Shown here: piece by piece, positions 1-8,458 of the stretch
Position numbering within the stretch: position 1 is the stretch's first letter
Layout of the letters: each line of letters starts with the position of its first letter
NCBI GenBank assembly: GCA_045642925.1
Contig: JAZUJW010000013.1
Location: 1 to 64,000 of the forward strand
Direction: 5' to 3'
DNA: 64,000 nt
Source: Firm-04 sp045642925
GTDB lineage: Bacteria > Bacillota > Clostridia > Oscillospirales > Ruminococcaceae
The notes under the pieces: model-generated
Database searches by the model: none
What the model was told of the DNA's origin: nothing
The model's input: only the letters and a program-made list of their open reading frames with translations
Program-made: the position numbers and the translations under genes

Positions 1-10
1 CTAAATCCGC
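1..10 (-). tRNA. tRNA-Gly, 5' end only (cut by window edge)
   Basis: The reverse complement of these ten bases equals the first ten bases of the complete tRNA-Gly at 142-217. The order Gly-Phe is repeated, so this is the 5' end of a second tRNA-Gly gene running off the left edge. Confidence 0.7.
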
Positions 11-15
11 ATGGA

Positions 16-88
16 TGCCTCCGATCGGAATCGAACCAATGACACGGGGATTTTCAGTCCCCTGCTCTACCGACTGAGCTACAGAGGC
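16..88 (-). tRNA. tRNA-Phe (GAA), copy 1
   Basis: On the minus strand it folds as a full cloverleaf: 7-bp acceptor stem, a D arm, an anticodon stem GGGGA/TCCCC around loop CTGAAAA (anticodon GAA), and a T arm with TTCGATT. The sequence is identical to the second Phe gene at 221-296. Here the discriminator A is followed by TCCA rather than directly by CCA, so the 3' CCA is not encoded in the usual register and must be added by nucleotidyltransferase. Confidence 0.95.
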
Positions 89-141
89 AAATCGAAGTTT
101 CAAAAGAAAATTCGGAACATTCCTGTTCCGAATCTTTCGAA

Positions 142-217
142 TGGAGCGGATTACGGGGCTCGAACCCGCTACCTCCACCTTGGCAAGGTGGCGCTCTACC
201 AGATGAGCTAAATCCGC
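142..217 (-). tRNA. tRNA-Gly (GCC)
   Basis: Minus-strand cloverleaf with acceptor GCGGATT/AATCCGC, anticodon stem CCACC/GGTGG and loop TTGCCAA (anticodon GCC). The T arm contains TTCGAGC. CCA is encoded at 142-144 directly after the discriminator T. It lies between the two identical Phe genes and is probably co-transcribed with them and the Asp gene. Confidence 0.95.
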
Positions 218-220
218 ATA

Positions 221-296
221 TGGTGCCTCCGATCGGAATCGAACCAATGACACGGGGATTTTCAGTCCCCTGCTCTACCGACTGAGCTACAGAGGC
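221..296 (-). tRNA. tRNA-Phe (GAA), copy 2
   Basis: The gene body is identical to the copy at 16-88, but this copy has an encoded CCA (221-223) directly after the discriminator A. The two Gly-Phe units form a tandem duplication, with the bases between genes also similar. Confidence 0.95.
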
Positions 297-315
297 ATCG
301 AAGTTTTCAAAGAAA

Positions 316-392
316 TGGCGACCTGGATGAGACTCGAACTCACGACCTCCGCCGTGACAGGGCGGCGTTCTAACCAACTGAACTACCAGGCC
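316..392 (-). tRNA. tRNA-Asp (GTC), CCA encoded
   Basis: Minus-strand cloverleaf with acceptor GGCCTGG/CCAGGTC, anticodon stem GCCGC/GCGGC region and loop CTGTCAC (anticodon GTC), T arm TTCGAGT, discriminator G, and encoded CCA at 316-318. It is the promoter-proximal gene of the cluster. Confidence 0.95.
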
Positions 393-453
393 ATTCCTTT
401 CCACTTCCTGTCGCTCTCGGATTTCGTTTCCGTTACCCTCAGGCGACTATGTT

Positions 454-482
454 ATTATACTCCATTCTCCCGAAAAAGTCAA
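454..482 (-). promoter_or_regulatory. Promoter of the tRNA cluster
   Basis: On the minus strand TTGACT (477-482) is followed after 17 bases by TATAAT (454-459), a near-consensus vegetative promoter. Transcription should start near 447, about 55 bases before the tRNA-Asp gene. Confidence 0.8.
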
Positions 483-561
483 CCCCTTTTTCGAAAAAAA
501 TTTCAATTTGTCGTTTTGTGCATGATTATTTAAATAATTCGGTGAATATTGGCAGAACTGC

Positions 562-2610
562 TTAATTCAGTCCGTTTTCGCCATTCTTTCGGAACAATTG
601 CAGTACCGCCAGCCGCAGTGACGCATAATGCGGCGATTTCAGTTCGGGATCTGTCGTCAGGATTTGTTTCGCGGCAAGCTGGGTTTCTGCAATCAGCGGC
701 ATATTGCCTGAAAATGCTGCCTGCATCATCGGCGGCATTCCGTGCTGGGCACTGCCAAAAAAGTCTCCCGGCCCACGCAGACGCAAATCTTCTTCTGCGA
801 TCTCAAAACCGTTCACAGTACGACTCATCACCTTCAGACGTTCCCGCGCTTCCTCATTTTTCGTTTCTGTCACAAGAATGCAGTAGCTCTGTACGCTGCC
901 TCTGCCGACTCGTCCGCGCAGCTGATGCAGTTGTGCCAAACCAAAACGGTCTGCGTCCTCCACCAGGATCATCGTTGCATTCGGCACATCCACACCGACT
1001 TCCACAACCGTCGTACATACAAGCAAATCAATTTCATGCGCTTTCATGGCGGTCATAATGCGTTCTTTTTCCTGCGGTTTCATGCGTCCATGCAGCAAAC
1101 CGACACGGTAATTGGCAAATGCACCTGTTTTCAGCTTTTCCGCATAGCTTTCCGCAGCCTGCAAATTCTCCATCTGTTCAGATTCCTCGATCATCGAGCA
1201 AACCAGATATGCCTGTTCCCCTGCATCCAGATGCTGACGGATAAAACCATATGCCCGTTCACGGTAGCCACCTGTGACCGCAAAAGTCTGTATCGGCAGT
1301 CTGCCTTTCGGGAGTTCATTCAGAAGTGTAATGTCCAGGTCACCGTAAATAATCAGTGCCAGTGTGCGCGGAATCGGCGTTGCGGACATGACCAGCTTAT
1401 GCGGATGCCCGCCCTTGTCAGCAAGTGCCACGCGCTGTCCGACACCAAAACGATGCTGTTCATCTGTAATGACCAGTCCCAGCGCAGCAAAGGTCAGGTC
1501 ACCTTGCAGAACTGCGTGCGTGCCAACCACCACCATCGCTTTTCCTTCTGCAATCTGTGCCTTGATGAGCCGCTTTTCCTTTGCTTTTGTCGAACCCGTC
1601 AGCAAAACAGGCTGGATGCCGATGGGCACAAGGAAATCCGTCAACGTCTGCAAATGCTGCTGCGCCAGAATTTCAGTTGGCGCCATCAATACCGTCTGGA
1701 AGCCGTTTTGTGCCGCAAATGCTGCCGCCGCTGCCGCAATAACCGTTTTTCCGCTGCCGACATCGCCCTGCAAAAGACGATTCATCGGTCTGCTGCCGCA
1801 AAGATCCTTCGTAATCTCGGCAATGGCATTTTGCTGGGCGTTCGTCAGGGAAAATGGCAGTCCTTCATAAAATGCTGCAAGAGATGTTTCCGCCGCCATT
1901 CTGCATACCGCTTCCATATTACTGCGGTAACGAAGCATTTGCGTGCCAAGCTGAAACAACAACAGTTCTTCGAACGCCAGCCGCCGCCGCGCCGCAAGCA
2001 TCTCCTCCAGGTCATGCGGACGGTGTATGCCGTGAAGCGCATCCGCCAGCGGCATCAGGTCATACTGCACCCGCAATCCATCGGGCAGTGTTTCAAATGC
2101 ATCCCGCTGCAAAAACGTCAATGCCTTCTGTATATTCGTGCGCATCATGGTACTGGTCAAGCCCACGGTCTGCGGATAGATGGGCAGCAAAAGCATAGCT
2201 CCGCCCACCTTCTGTACCTGCGGAGACTGCATTTCCCGCCGCAGCAGACCGCCCGCGAGTTTGCCATAGAGGTAGTATTCCTCTCCCGTCTGCATGGCAC
2301 GATAGGTGTAAGGATTGTTATAGAATGTGACCACGAAATCAGTTTCCCCATCCGTGGCAATCAATTTGAAAATGGCAAGTCCTGCGCGGATATGTGCTTC
2401 GGGCTGTTTGCGCACAATCGTACAGCGCACCACGCAGTTTTCCCCGACAGGTGCTTCCACAACAGATACAGTCTGTGTGAAATCAATATAGGTGCGCGGA
2501 AAATGATACAGCAATTCAAAAGGTGTCGTAATGCCCATTTTCCGATATTTCTGCGCACGCTTTTCGCCAACGCCCGCAAGCGTTTCAATCGGCTGATAGA
2601 GTTCGTTCAT
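562..2610 (-). CDS. recG: ATP-dependent DNA helicase RecG
   Basis: RecG unwinds and remodels stalled replication forks and Holliday junctions. The 682-residue length fits the family. An N-terminal OB-fold wedge region precedes the helicase core. Visible motifs are Walker A GDVGSGKT (about residues 282-289), DEQH (about 383), motif III SATPIPRT and the motif VI region QLHQLRGRVGRG. The ATG start overlaps the stop of mnmA by four bases (ATGA), so the two are translationally coupled in one minus-strand operon. No clear terminator was seen between its stop and the tRNA promoter. The assignment is firm. Confidence 0.97.
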   Translation of the reverse strand: MNELYQPIETLAGVGEKRAQKYRKMGITTPFELLYHFPRTYIDFTQTVSVVEAPVGENCVVRCTIVRKQPEAHIRAGLAIFKLIATDGETDFVVTFYNNPYTYRAMQTGEEYYLYGKLAGGLLRREMQSPQVQKVGGAMLLLPIYPQTVGLTSTMMRTNIQKALTFLQRDAFETLPDGLRVQYDLMPLADALHGIHRPHDLEEMLAARRRLAFEELLLFQLGTQMLRYRSNMEAVCRMAAETSLAAFYEGLPFSLTNAQQNAIAEITKDLCGSRPMNRLLQGDVGSGKTVIAAAAAAFAAQNGFQTVLMAPTEILAQQHLQTLTDFLVPIGIQPVLLTGSTKAKEKRLIKAQIAEGKAMVVVGTHAVLQGDLTFAALGLVITDEQHRFGVGQRVALADKGGHPHKLVMSATPIPRTLALIIYGDLDITLLNELPKGRLPIQTFAVTGGYRERAYGFIRQHLDAGEQAYLVCSMIEESEQMENLQAAESYAEKLKTGAFANYRVGLLHGRMKPQEKERIMTAMKAHEIDLLVCTTVVEVGVDVPNATMILVEDADRFGLAQLHQLRGRVGRGSVQSYCILVTETKNEEARERLKVMSRTVNGFEIAEEDLRLRGPGDFFGSAQHGMPPMMQAAFSGNMPLIAETQLAAKQILTTDPELKSPHYASLRLAVLQLFRKNGENGLN

Positions 2611-3644
2611 TTCATCACCTGTGCGATCAAGCCGCCGCCAATGACACGTTCACCTTCATAAATGACCGCAGACTGTCCCAGTGTCATCGCCCGCTGCGGA
2701 ACAGCGAAATGCAGCACTGCCGATTCCGTCCCCATTCCATCCACCGATACAGCGGCTTCTCTGCGGCTATACCGAACCTTGGCAGTCAGCGCCGAACTGT
2801 CCTGCGGCATAGAAATCCATTTGCAGTCACGCAGAACACATTCCGTTCCGAACAATGCTTCTTCCCGACCGACTGTGACTGTATTTGCCGCCGCATCCTT
2901 CGCCGTGACATAAACAGGATACCCGCACGCAATGCCAAGTCCCTTGCGCTGTCCGACTGTGTACTGCCATTGCCCCGAATGTTTGCCGATGACTGTACCA
3001 TCTGTCAGCAGGAAGTCCCCTGTCTTTGGCTTCATGCCATATTCCTTGGTCAGAAAGCCAGCATAATCGCCATTTGGCAGGAAGCAAATGTCCTGACTGT
3101 CTTTCGGCACCTGCGGCATAATGCCTGCTTCTTCTGCCAGACGCCGAATCTCTGTCTTTTCAAGATTCGCAAGCGGCAGATGCAAAGCCCCAAGCTGTGC
3201 CTGTGACAGACGATAGAGCATATAGCTCTGGTCTTTTGCGGCATCCTGTCCGCGCAGGAGTTCATAGCATCCGTTCTGTTCGTTTTTACGGATATTCGCA
3301 TAATGTCCCGTCGCAATGCCGTCGTAGCCGAGTGCTTCCATCTGTGACATCAATGCCGCAAACTTGACATTCGGATTGCATACAATGCACGGATTCGGTG
3401 TTTCGCCGCGCTGATAGCAATTCGCAAAATCATCCAGTACAAATTTGCGGAAGGATTCCGTGCAGTCCAACACCGTGTGAGAAATCCCAAGGCGCTCTGC
3501 AACTGCTGCCGCACCATCAATATCGGGCGGTGCATCTGCTTTCACCAGCAAGGTCACGCCTGCGACCGTATGTCCCGCCTTTTGCAGCAGATATGCCGCA
3601 GCAGCGGAATCCACACCGCCGCTTAATCCAAGTACAATCTTCAT
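2607..3644 (-). CDS. mnmA: tRNA-specific 2-thiouridylase MnmA
   Basis: MnmA adds sulfur to U34 of Lys, Glu and Gln tRNAs in the cytoplasm. The PP-loop motif GLSGGVDSA lies at residues 6-14. The catalytic cysteines are in the NPCIVCN segment (Cys89) and in SQDICFL (about residue 185). A C-terminal beta-barrel follows, total 345 residues. The start at 3644 is chosen because AGGAG sits five bases upstream and the protein then begins MKIVLGLSGG as in homologues. An upstream ATG at 3668, directly abutting the previous stop, would add eight residues. Its stop overlaps the recG start. Confidence 0.95.
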   Translation of the reverse strand: MKIVLGLSGGVDSAAAAYLLQKAGHTVAGVTLLVKADAPPDIDGAAAVAERLGISHTVLDCTESFRKFVLDDFANCYQRGETPNPCIVCNPNVKFAALMSQMEALGYDGIATGHYANIRKNEQNGCYELLRGQDAAKDQSYMLYRLSQAQLGALHLPLANLEKTEIRRLAEEAGIMPQVPKDSQDICFLPNGDYAGFLTKEYGMKPKTGDFLLTDGTVIGKHSGQWQYTVGQRKGLGIACGYPVYVTAKDAAANTVTVGREEALFGTECVLRDCKWISMPQDSSALTAKVRYSRREAAVSVDGMGTESAVLHFAVPQRAMTLGQSAVIYEGERVIGGGLIAQVMK

Positions 3645-3668
3645 ATTGCTCCTATTCTGCGATATCAT

Positions 3669-4757
3669 TCACCAATGCATCCATTTGCGGATCGTGCCTG
3701 TAAGTTTTTCTGCGGTTTTGCGGTGTGTCGCCGCACTCGGATGCCAGTCTACAGCAAAACCGTCTGCCGCCGACTGATTTTCAAGATGCAGGACAGCAAT
3801 GGCATCTGCACCAAATTCTATCCGAAAAGCATCCACCGCATGACAAACGGCGTCCCAAAGCACATCTCCCATCACGCCCAGAATGCACAATATCGGCACA
3901 TTCGGATTATGGGCAGTCACCTGCCGCAAAAATGCAAGATATGCCGCAGAAAATGCTGCCTGCTTTTGGGCATCCTCTTTGGTATAGGATGCATCATTCG
4001 TGCCGAGATTGACCACGATCAAATCCGGTCGGACAGCAAAATCCCATCGGGATTCCTGCATTTTCCTTCCATGCTCCAAAACAGTTTGGGAGTAGCCCAC
4101 AGTTTCGTACCACGGCGGCAGAAGTTCCCTTTTGTTTTGCGAACCGTCTGCGGAAAATCCAGATAATATGCCGTAACCGCTGTACGCCACCATACTGTAA
4201 TCCGCATGAAGCGCTTCTGCGGTCTGATAAGCATACGAGTGCAGAACATTTTCCGTTCGCGTCTGAAAGCGGGCTGTCGGGCATTCCTCGTCCACGCCAT
4301 AGCCGCAGGTAATGGAATCTCCAATAAATTCAATGAGATGTGATGCGGTTTCGGTCGGCTTGATGCCGTCCGCATCCCAAACAGCAATTTCCCGTATTCC
4401 CATGCAGGAAAAAGCCGCTTCCGAAAGCTTGATGATCCGCACAACGATCGTCTGAACCGAATCGCTTTCCCAGACGCAAATGGTCTGCAAAGGGACAAGC
4501 AACTGTGCATCCATCGTCTGAATGCCGTTCACATAAACAGCATAACGTGCGGCAATGTCCTCACCATATCGTACAGCGGAATCCCCGCACAGCGTCACAG
4601 CGCATTTGCGCCCCGTAAACTGAAAAGAAATTCCCGCACCCGAAAGCGCAAGCCATCGTGTCTGTGTCTGCGCATCGTAAGATGTGCGTCCGATTTCCCG
4701 CACATTCTGCAAAATCGGACAAAAATACTGCGGGACAGAACCATCAGATAATTGCAT
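3669..4757 (-). CDS. SGNH esterase, carbohydrate esterase family 2-like
   Basis: This is probably a deacetylase of acetylated plant polysaccharides or oligosaccharides. The C-terminal half is an SGNH hydrolase: block I FIGDSITCGYG carries the nucleophile Ser, block III is VNLGTNDAS, and the catalytic Asp/His pair lies in DWHPSAATH. The N-terminal 130 residues look like the beta-sandwich found in CE2 enzymes. No signal peptide is visible in the 362 residues, so it may act on imported oligosaccharides, unlike the secreted CE2 enzymes. The start is the ATG at 4757, seven bases after AGGAGG; an in-frame TTG lies two codons upstream. It is the first gene of the minus-strand group with mnmA and recG. 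Family is fairly sure, substrate is not. Confidence 0.8.
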   Translation of the reverse strand: MQLSDGSVPQYFCPILQNVREIGRTSYDAQTQTRWLALSGAGISFQFTGRKCAVTLCGDSAVRYGEDIAARYAVYVNGIQTMDAQLLVPLQTICVWESDSVQTIVVRIIKLSEAAFSCMGIREIAVWDADGIKPTETASHLIEFIGDSITCGYGVDEECPTARFQTRTENVLHSYAYQTAEALHADYSMVAYSGYGILSGFSADGSQNKRELLPPWYETVGYSQTVLEHGRKMQESRWDFAVRPDLIVVNLGTNDASYTKEDAQKQAAFSAAYLAFLRQVTAHNPNVPILCILGVMGDVLWDAVCHAVDAFRIEFGADAIAVLHLENQSAADGFAVDWHPSAATHRKTAEKLTGTIRKWMHW

Positions 4758-4791
4758 GGTCAATCCTCCTCTCTCCGTGGTTTACAATGCT

Positions 4792-4836
4792 ATTATAGCA
4801 GAAAGTCTTGCAAAAAGCAATTCTTTATGGTATAAT
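4792..4836. promoter_or_regulatory. Back-to-back promoters of the CE2-like gene and trmK
   Basis: Plus strand: TTGCAA (4808-4813), 17 bases, TATAAT (4831-4836), leading to trmK. Minus strand: TTGCTT (4815-4820), 17 bases, TATAAT (4792-4797), leading to the esterase. The two -35 hexamers are one base apart, so the promoters probably compete for polymerase. Confidence 0.7.
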
Positions 4837-4899
4837 TATTTTATGCTTTTCCTGAAACAGCCTTCATCGGCGCAAAACACCCCCAAAAGGAGGTCTACT

Positions 4900-5586
4900 A
4901 TGATTCCGCTTTCTCCGCGTCTGCTTTGCTGTGCTTCTATGGTGCAGGGCGATTATGCCTGCGACATCGGCACAGACCACGCGCTTTTGCCGATTTACCT
5001 CATCAAAAGCAACAGATGTGTTCAAGTTCTCGCAACAGACATCAAAGAAGGGCCGCTTTCTGCCGCACAGAAAGGCATCTCCCGCTACGGTGTACAGAAC
5101 GCCGTGAAGCTTTGCCTGTCAGATGGATTCGATAAAGTGCCGAACAAAGGCATTACCGATGCCATTATCGCAGGCATGGGCGGCGAAACCATCCGCGATA
5201 TTTTATCTGCGCCCTCTGCCAAATGGCTGGAGCGCGGCACCAATCTCATTTTACAGCCCATGACACGCAGTGAAGTCCTGCGCGTATGGCTTGCCGAACA
5301 CGGTTTTACCGTCACAAAAGAAACCGCAGTCAAAGATGTGCACCTTTACACGGTCATGCAGGCACACTATTCAGGTGAATGCCGCACCCTTTCCGAAGTG
5401 GAAAGCCATATCGGAAAACTCAGCCGCACTGAACCGCTGACACGCATTTATCTTGCCACAATTCTCGAACGACTGCACACGAAGCTTCTTGGTTTACAGC
5501 AAGGTGACAATGCAGAAGAAGCCCAAAACGTACAGATTGTGATAGACGGCATCAATCAATGGCTGCAAGGAGGAAAACGCACATGA
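4900..5586 (+). CDS. trmK: tRNA (adenine-22-N1)-methyltransferase TrmK
   Basis: TrmK methylates A22 of tRNA using S-adenosylmethionine. The 228-residue protein starts with the family opening (leucine/arginine-rich, then CDIGTDHALLPIYL, the SAM-binding motif I) and has the AGMGGETIRDIL block typical of TrmK/YqfN. The ATG at 4900 follows a perfect AAAGGAGG (4886-4893). The stop overlaps the next start by four bases, as in the trmK-nif3 pair of many Firmicutes. Confidence 0.93.
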   Translation: MIPLSPRLLCCASMVQGDYACDIGTDHALLPIYLIKSNRCVQVLATDIKEGPLSAAQKGISRYGVQNAVKLCLSDGFDKVPNKGITDAIIAGMGGETIRDILSAPSAKWLERGTNLILQPMTRSEVLRVWLAEHGFTVTKETAVKDVHLYTVMQAHYSGECRTLSEVESHIGKLSRTEPLTRIYLATILERLHTKLLGLQQGDNAEEAQNVQIVIDGINQWLQGGKRT

Positions 5587-6377
5587 CCGTACAGGATATT
5601 TACAATATTATCGACGAAACTGCGCCTTTTTCCACGCAGGAATCCTATGACAATGCAGGATTGCTGGTCGGGGACGGTACACAGGAAGTCCGCCGCATTC
5701 TGCTGACGCTGGACATTACGATTCCCGTTGTCGAAGAAGCCGCCAAAAAAGGCGCTGAACTGATCCTTTCCCATCATCCCGTCATCTGGGGCGGACTGAA
5801 ATCCGTTTCCCCAGCACATCCCGTGTGGCATCTCATTCAGCACAACATTTCTGCCATTTGTGCCCACACCAATTTTGACATCGCACCAGCAGGACTGAAT
5901 ACGGTCATCGGTGAAAAAATGGATGCCGTGCTTTCCTTTGCTTCTGCATGGTCTCCGCTCGAACAGCTTTCGGGCGGCAGAACGCTCGGCTTCTGTGCAG
6001 ACCTCCCCGATGCAATGACAACAGAATCCCTTGCCAAAGCCCTTGCCGCAGTTTATACAGGTCATGCACTCCGCTATTATGACGCACAAAAGCCCATCCA
6101 CCGCATTGCATGGTGTTCGGGTGCAGGCGGCGACCTGATCGCAGCTGCCATTGCACAGGGCGCAGATGCGCTCGTTACGGGTGACTGCAAGCACAGCGTT
6201 TGGGCAGAGGCACAAAACCGTAGCTTCACGCTGTTTGACTGCGGACATTTTGAAACAGAGGTGTTTGCAGTAGAGCGTTTTGCTTCGCTGCTGCATGAAA
6301 AAGCGCCTTCTATCGAAACCATTCGCTCCGAAATCGGCACACAGCCGTTTTTTCAGACCATTGAATCTCTTTCGTGA
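5583..6377 (+). CDS. Nif3-like dinuclear metal-centre protein
   Basis: This is a Nif3/YqfO (DUF34) family member, hexameric and binding two metal ions; cellular role unsettled. Metal-ligand motifs are visible: SHHPVIWGG, AHTNFD, and near the C terminus a GDCKH/DCGHFETE region. At 264 residues it is the short form without the inserted PII-like domain. The ATG at 5583 overlaps the trmK stop and has AAGGAGG upstream. The pairing with trmK is conserved widely, but the functional link is unknown. Confidence 0.9.
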   Translation: MTVQDIYNIIDETAPFSTQESYDNAGLLVGDGTQEVRRILLTLDITIPVVEEAAKKGAELILSHHPVIWGGLKSVSPAHPVWHLIQHNISAICAHTNFDIAPAGLNTVIGEKMDAVLSFASAWSPLEQLSGGRTLGFCADLPDAMTTESLAKALAAVYTGHALRYYDAQKPIHRIAWCSGAGGDLIAAAIAQGADALVTGDCKHSVWAEAQNRSFTLFDCGHFETEVFAVERFASLLHEKAPSIETIRSEIGTQPFFQTIESLS

Positions 6378-6387
6378 GGATACTGCA

Positions 6388-7557
6388 TTGAAAATTGACA
6401 AGCATATTTATCCGTCTGTACACCGCGGCATTGTCCGTGCAGCCTATTATCTGCTGAAAGACCGCATTCCCGATGCCGCCTCCTTTTTTACAGATGCAGA
6501 TTTACGCATCATGATCGAAGAAGCCGCCGCACCTGATGTCATCGGCGACCGTCAGCAAGGCAGAGGACTGCACTATTTCTGTGCCGTCACGCCAGAAGGA
6601 AAACCGCAAAAACAAAATGCCGTCTTATTCTATCCGAACGGCAAAGGGGCATTTGCGCCCTCTCCGCGCACGATGTTTGAAAGCGAATTTCAGACTGCCG
6701 TGATGCTGCTGCGTGCAAACAAGCGAACTGCCGCGATGCAGAGCCTTTCCCGTGCAGTGCATATGATCGCTGACCTTTGCTGCCCGCCGCACGTCAGCGG
6801 ACTCACCTATTTTTCGAAGTACGGCATCAACCACAAACGCTATGAAAGTACAGCGGCGGCTTTTTTCTGGGGAACAGAAACCGTCAGAGAAGAAGTGACC
6901 GCCGCAAAGCATTGGGCATCCCGGATCACGGATGCGCTGCCGACAAAGGCTTTCTGCGATGCACTCATCCCTGCACAGCCCGACCTCTGTGAAGTCTGTG
7001 CGGACAAGTCAGAGAAACTCACATCGCTGTTTCAGCAGATCGCCGCAGAATCGGCGCTCGAACTGCCAATTGTTCTTGGCGAAAACATCCCCGCATTCCA
7101 GAAGTCCATTACCCGCCGTATTTCGGCTTCCATCTGCAATGCGGCTGTGGTGCTGGAAGCCTTCCGCACCCTCATCCTTCGCACATCGGTCGCCTACCTC
7201 CGCGAACACCAGCCATATGCGCTGCGTGCAGCAAACAGCACCAAGCCACTCACAACAGATACCGTCACCGTCCGCTTTGATGATGACGGAATGTTTGCAC
7301 TCTGCGATAAAAACGGCAGATTTCTGACCGTCAATGCCATGGGACACGCCATCATGCAGACACAGTGCGGCGGTTCGAATTCAAAATTCCGCCTTGGACG
7401 CGAACCATATCCCACGCTGTATATCGGCGGCGACATGAACCGTGTCCTCGGTGTGCGGCACGATGCGCTCGGCGTCCTTGACCGCCGTTTCCCGCTGTAT
7501 GCGTCATCCTATTTCCAGTCAACGGATACGGTTCTGACTCTCCGCAAAGCTGAATAA
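6388..7557 (+). CDS. Zinc-dependent phospholipase C-like protein with C-terminal beta-trefoil-like domain, no signal peptide
   Basis: Residues 1-240 match the zinc phospholipase C/alpha-toxin fold. All internal zinc ligands are in register with the clostridial enzyme: His12, Asp50, His62, His125, Asp129, His135, His149 and Glu153, with the spacings of the known site. The N-terminal Trp ligand, exposed by signal-peptide cleavage in secreted enzymes, is absent and no signal peptide is seen, so this is inferred to be cytoplasmic. The last ~100 residues (from about 290) have repeated FALCDKNGRFLTV-like strands suggesting a fascin/ricin-type trefoil. The start is TTG at 6388, seven bases after GAGGA; no ATG fits. 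It follows the Nif3-like gene by ten bases. Substrate unknown. Confidence 0.65.
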   Translation: MKIDKHIYPSVHRGIVRAAYYLLKDRIPDAASFFTDADLRIMIEEAAAPDVIGDRQQGRGLHYFCAVTPEGKPQKQNAVLFYPNGKGAFAPSPRTMFESEFQTAVMLLRANKRTAAMQSLSRAVHMIADLCCPPHVSGLTYFSKYGINHKRYESTAAAFFWGTETVREEVTAAKHWASRITDALPTKAFCDALIPAQPDLCEVCADKSEKLTSLFQQIAAESALELPIVLGENIPAFQKSITRRISASICNAAVVLEAFRTLILRTSVAYLREHQPYALRAANSTKPLTTDTVTVRFDDDGMFALCDKNGRFLTVNAMGHAIMQTQCGGSNSKFRLGREPYPTLYIGGDMNRVLGVRHDALGVLDRRFPLYASSYFQSTDTVLTLRKAE

Positions 7558-7570
7558 TAGGAGGCAGTAT

Positions 7571-8434
7571 ATGCATTTCGTTGATGCAAAAGGCATTCTG
7601 TCCGCACAAAACGGCATGAACCTCTATCGCGGCTGTTCCCATGGCTGCATCTACTGCGACAGCCGCAGTGTTTGCTATGGTTTTACACATGATTTCGAGG
7701 ATATTGAGGTCAAACAGAATGCCCCGCTGCTTTTGCGGAAAGCACTGCGTGCCAAACGACGACACTGCATGATCGGGACGGGTGCGATGTGTGACCCCTA
7801 TCTGCATCCGGAAGAATCGCTCGGTCTGACACGGCAATGCCTCCGGATCATTGCAGAAGAAGGCTTCGGTCTTGCCATTCAGACCAAATCCGACCGCATT
7901 CTCCGCGACATCGACCTGCTGGAACAAATCAATCATCAGGCAAAATGTGTCGTGCAAATCACCATCACCACCTATGACGAAGCATTGTGCAGCATCATCG
8001 AGCCGAATGTCTGCGGCACGTCAAAACGCTTTGCAGTGCTGAAAGAAATGCAGAAGCGCGGCATCCCAACGGTCGTATGGCTGACTCCGATTCTCCCGTA
8101 CATCAACGATACTGCGGAAAACATACAACAGATTCTTGAGGGCTGTGCTGACGCAGGTGTGTACGGCATTCTGAACTGCGGCATGGGGCTGACGCTTCGG
8201 GAAGGCAACCGCGAATATTTCTACGCGGCACTTGACCGTCATTTCCCGCAACTCAAAGAACGCTATCAACGCGAATTCGGAAATGCCTATGAGATCCTCA
8301 GCCCGCATCATGCTGCACTCTCACAGCAGTTTCATGCCTTTTGCCATGCACACGACATTGTCTGTGACTGGAATGAGATTTTTTCCTTTCTGCGCACATT
8401 TCCGCAGGATACGGAACAATTGACACTGTTCTGA
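7571..8434 (+). CDS. Radical SAM protein, spore photoproduct lyase-like family
   Basis: The iron-sulfur motif is Cys22-X3-Cys26-X2-Cys29 (GCSHGCIYC), preceded by the family's N-terminal NLYRGC. The 287-residue length and the GTGAMCDPYLHPEE and WLTPILPYINDT motifs match the SPL-type radical SAM proteins (Rv2578c group) rather than true spore photoproduct lyase. Reaction unknown. AGGAGG precedes the ATG by a few bases, and it is the last gene of the trmK operon. Confidence 0.85.
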   Translation: MHFVDAKGILSAQNGMNLYRGCSHGCIYCDSRSVCYGFTHDFEDIEVKQNAPLLLRKALRAKRRHCMIGTGAMCDPYLHPEESLGLTRQCLRIIAEEGFGLAIQTKSDRILRDIDLLEQINHQAKCVVQITITTYDEALCSIIEPNVCGTSKRFAVLKEMQKRGIPTVVWLTPILPYINDTAENIQQILEGCADAGVYGILNCGMGLTLREGNREYFYAALDRHFPQLKERYQREFGNAYEILSPHHAALSQQFHAFCHAHDIVCDWNEIFSFLRTFPQDTEQLTLF

Positions 8435-8458
8435 CCACGCCAAACGCCCCCGATTGTT

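Noticed and set aside
742..2661. A 639-codon open frame on the plus strand opposite recG
   Set aside because: It lies antisense to a complete recG with all helicase motifs, and its translation is Cys/His/Arg-rich with no recognisable domain.
3645..3668. A longer MnmA start at the ATG directly after the esterase stop
   Set aside because: The internal ATG at 3644 has a good AGGAG site and gives the N terminus conserved in MnmA.
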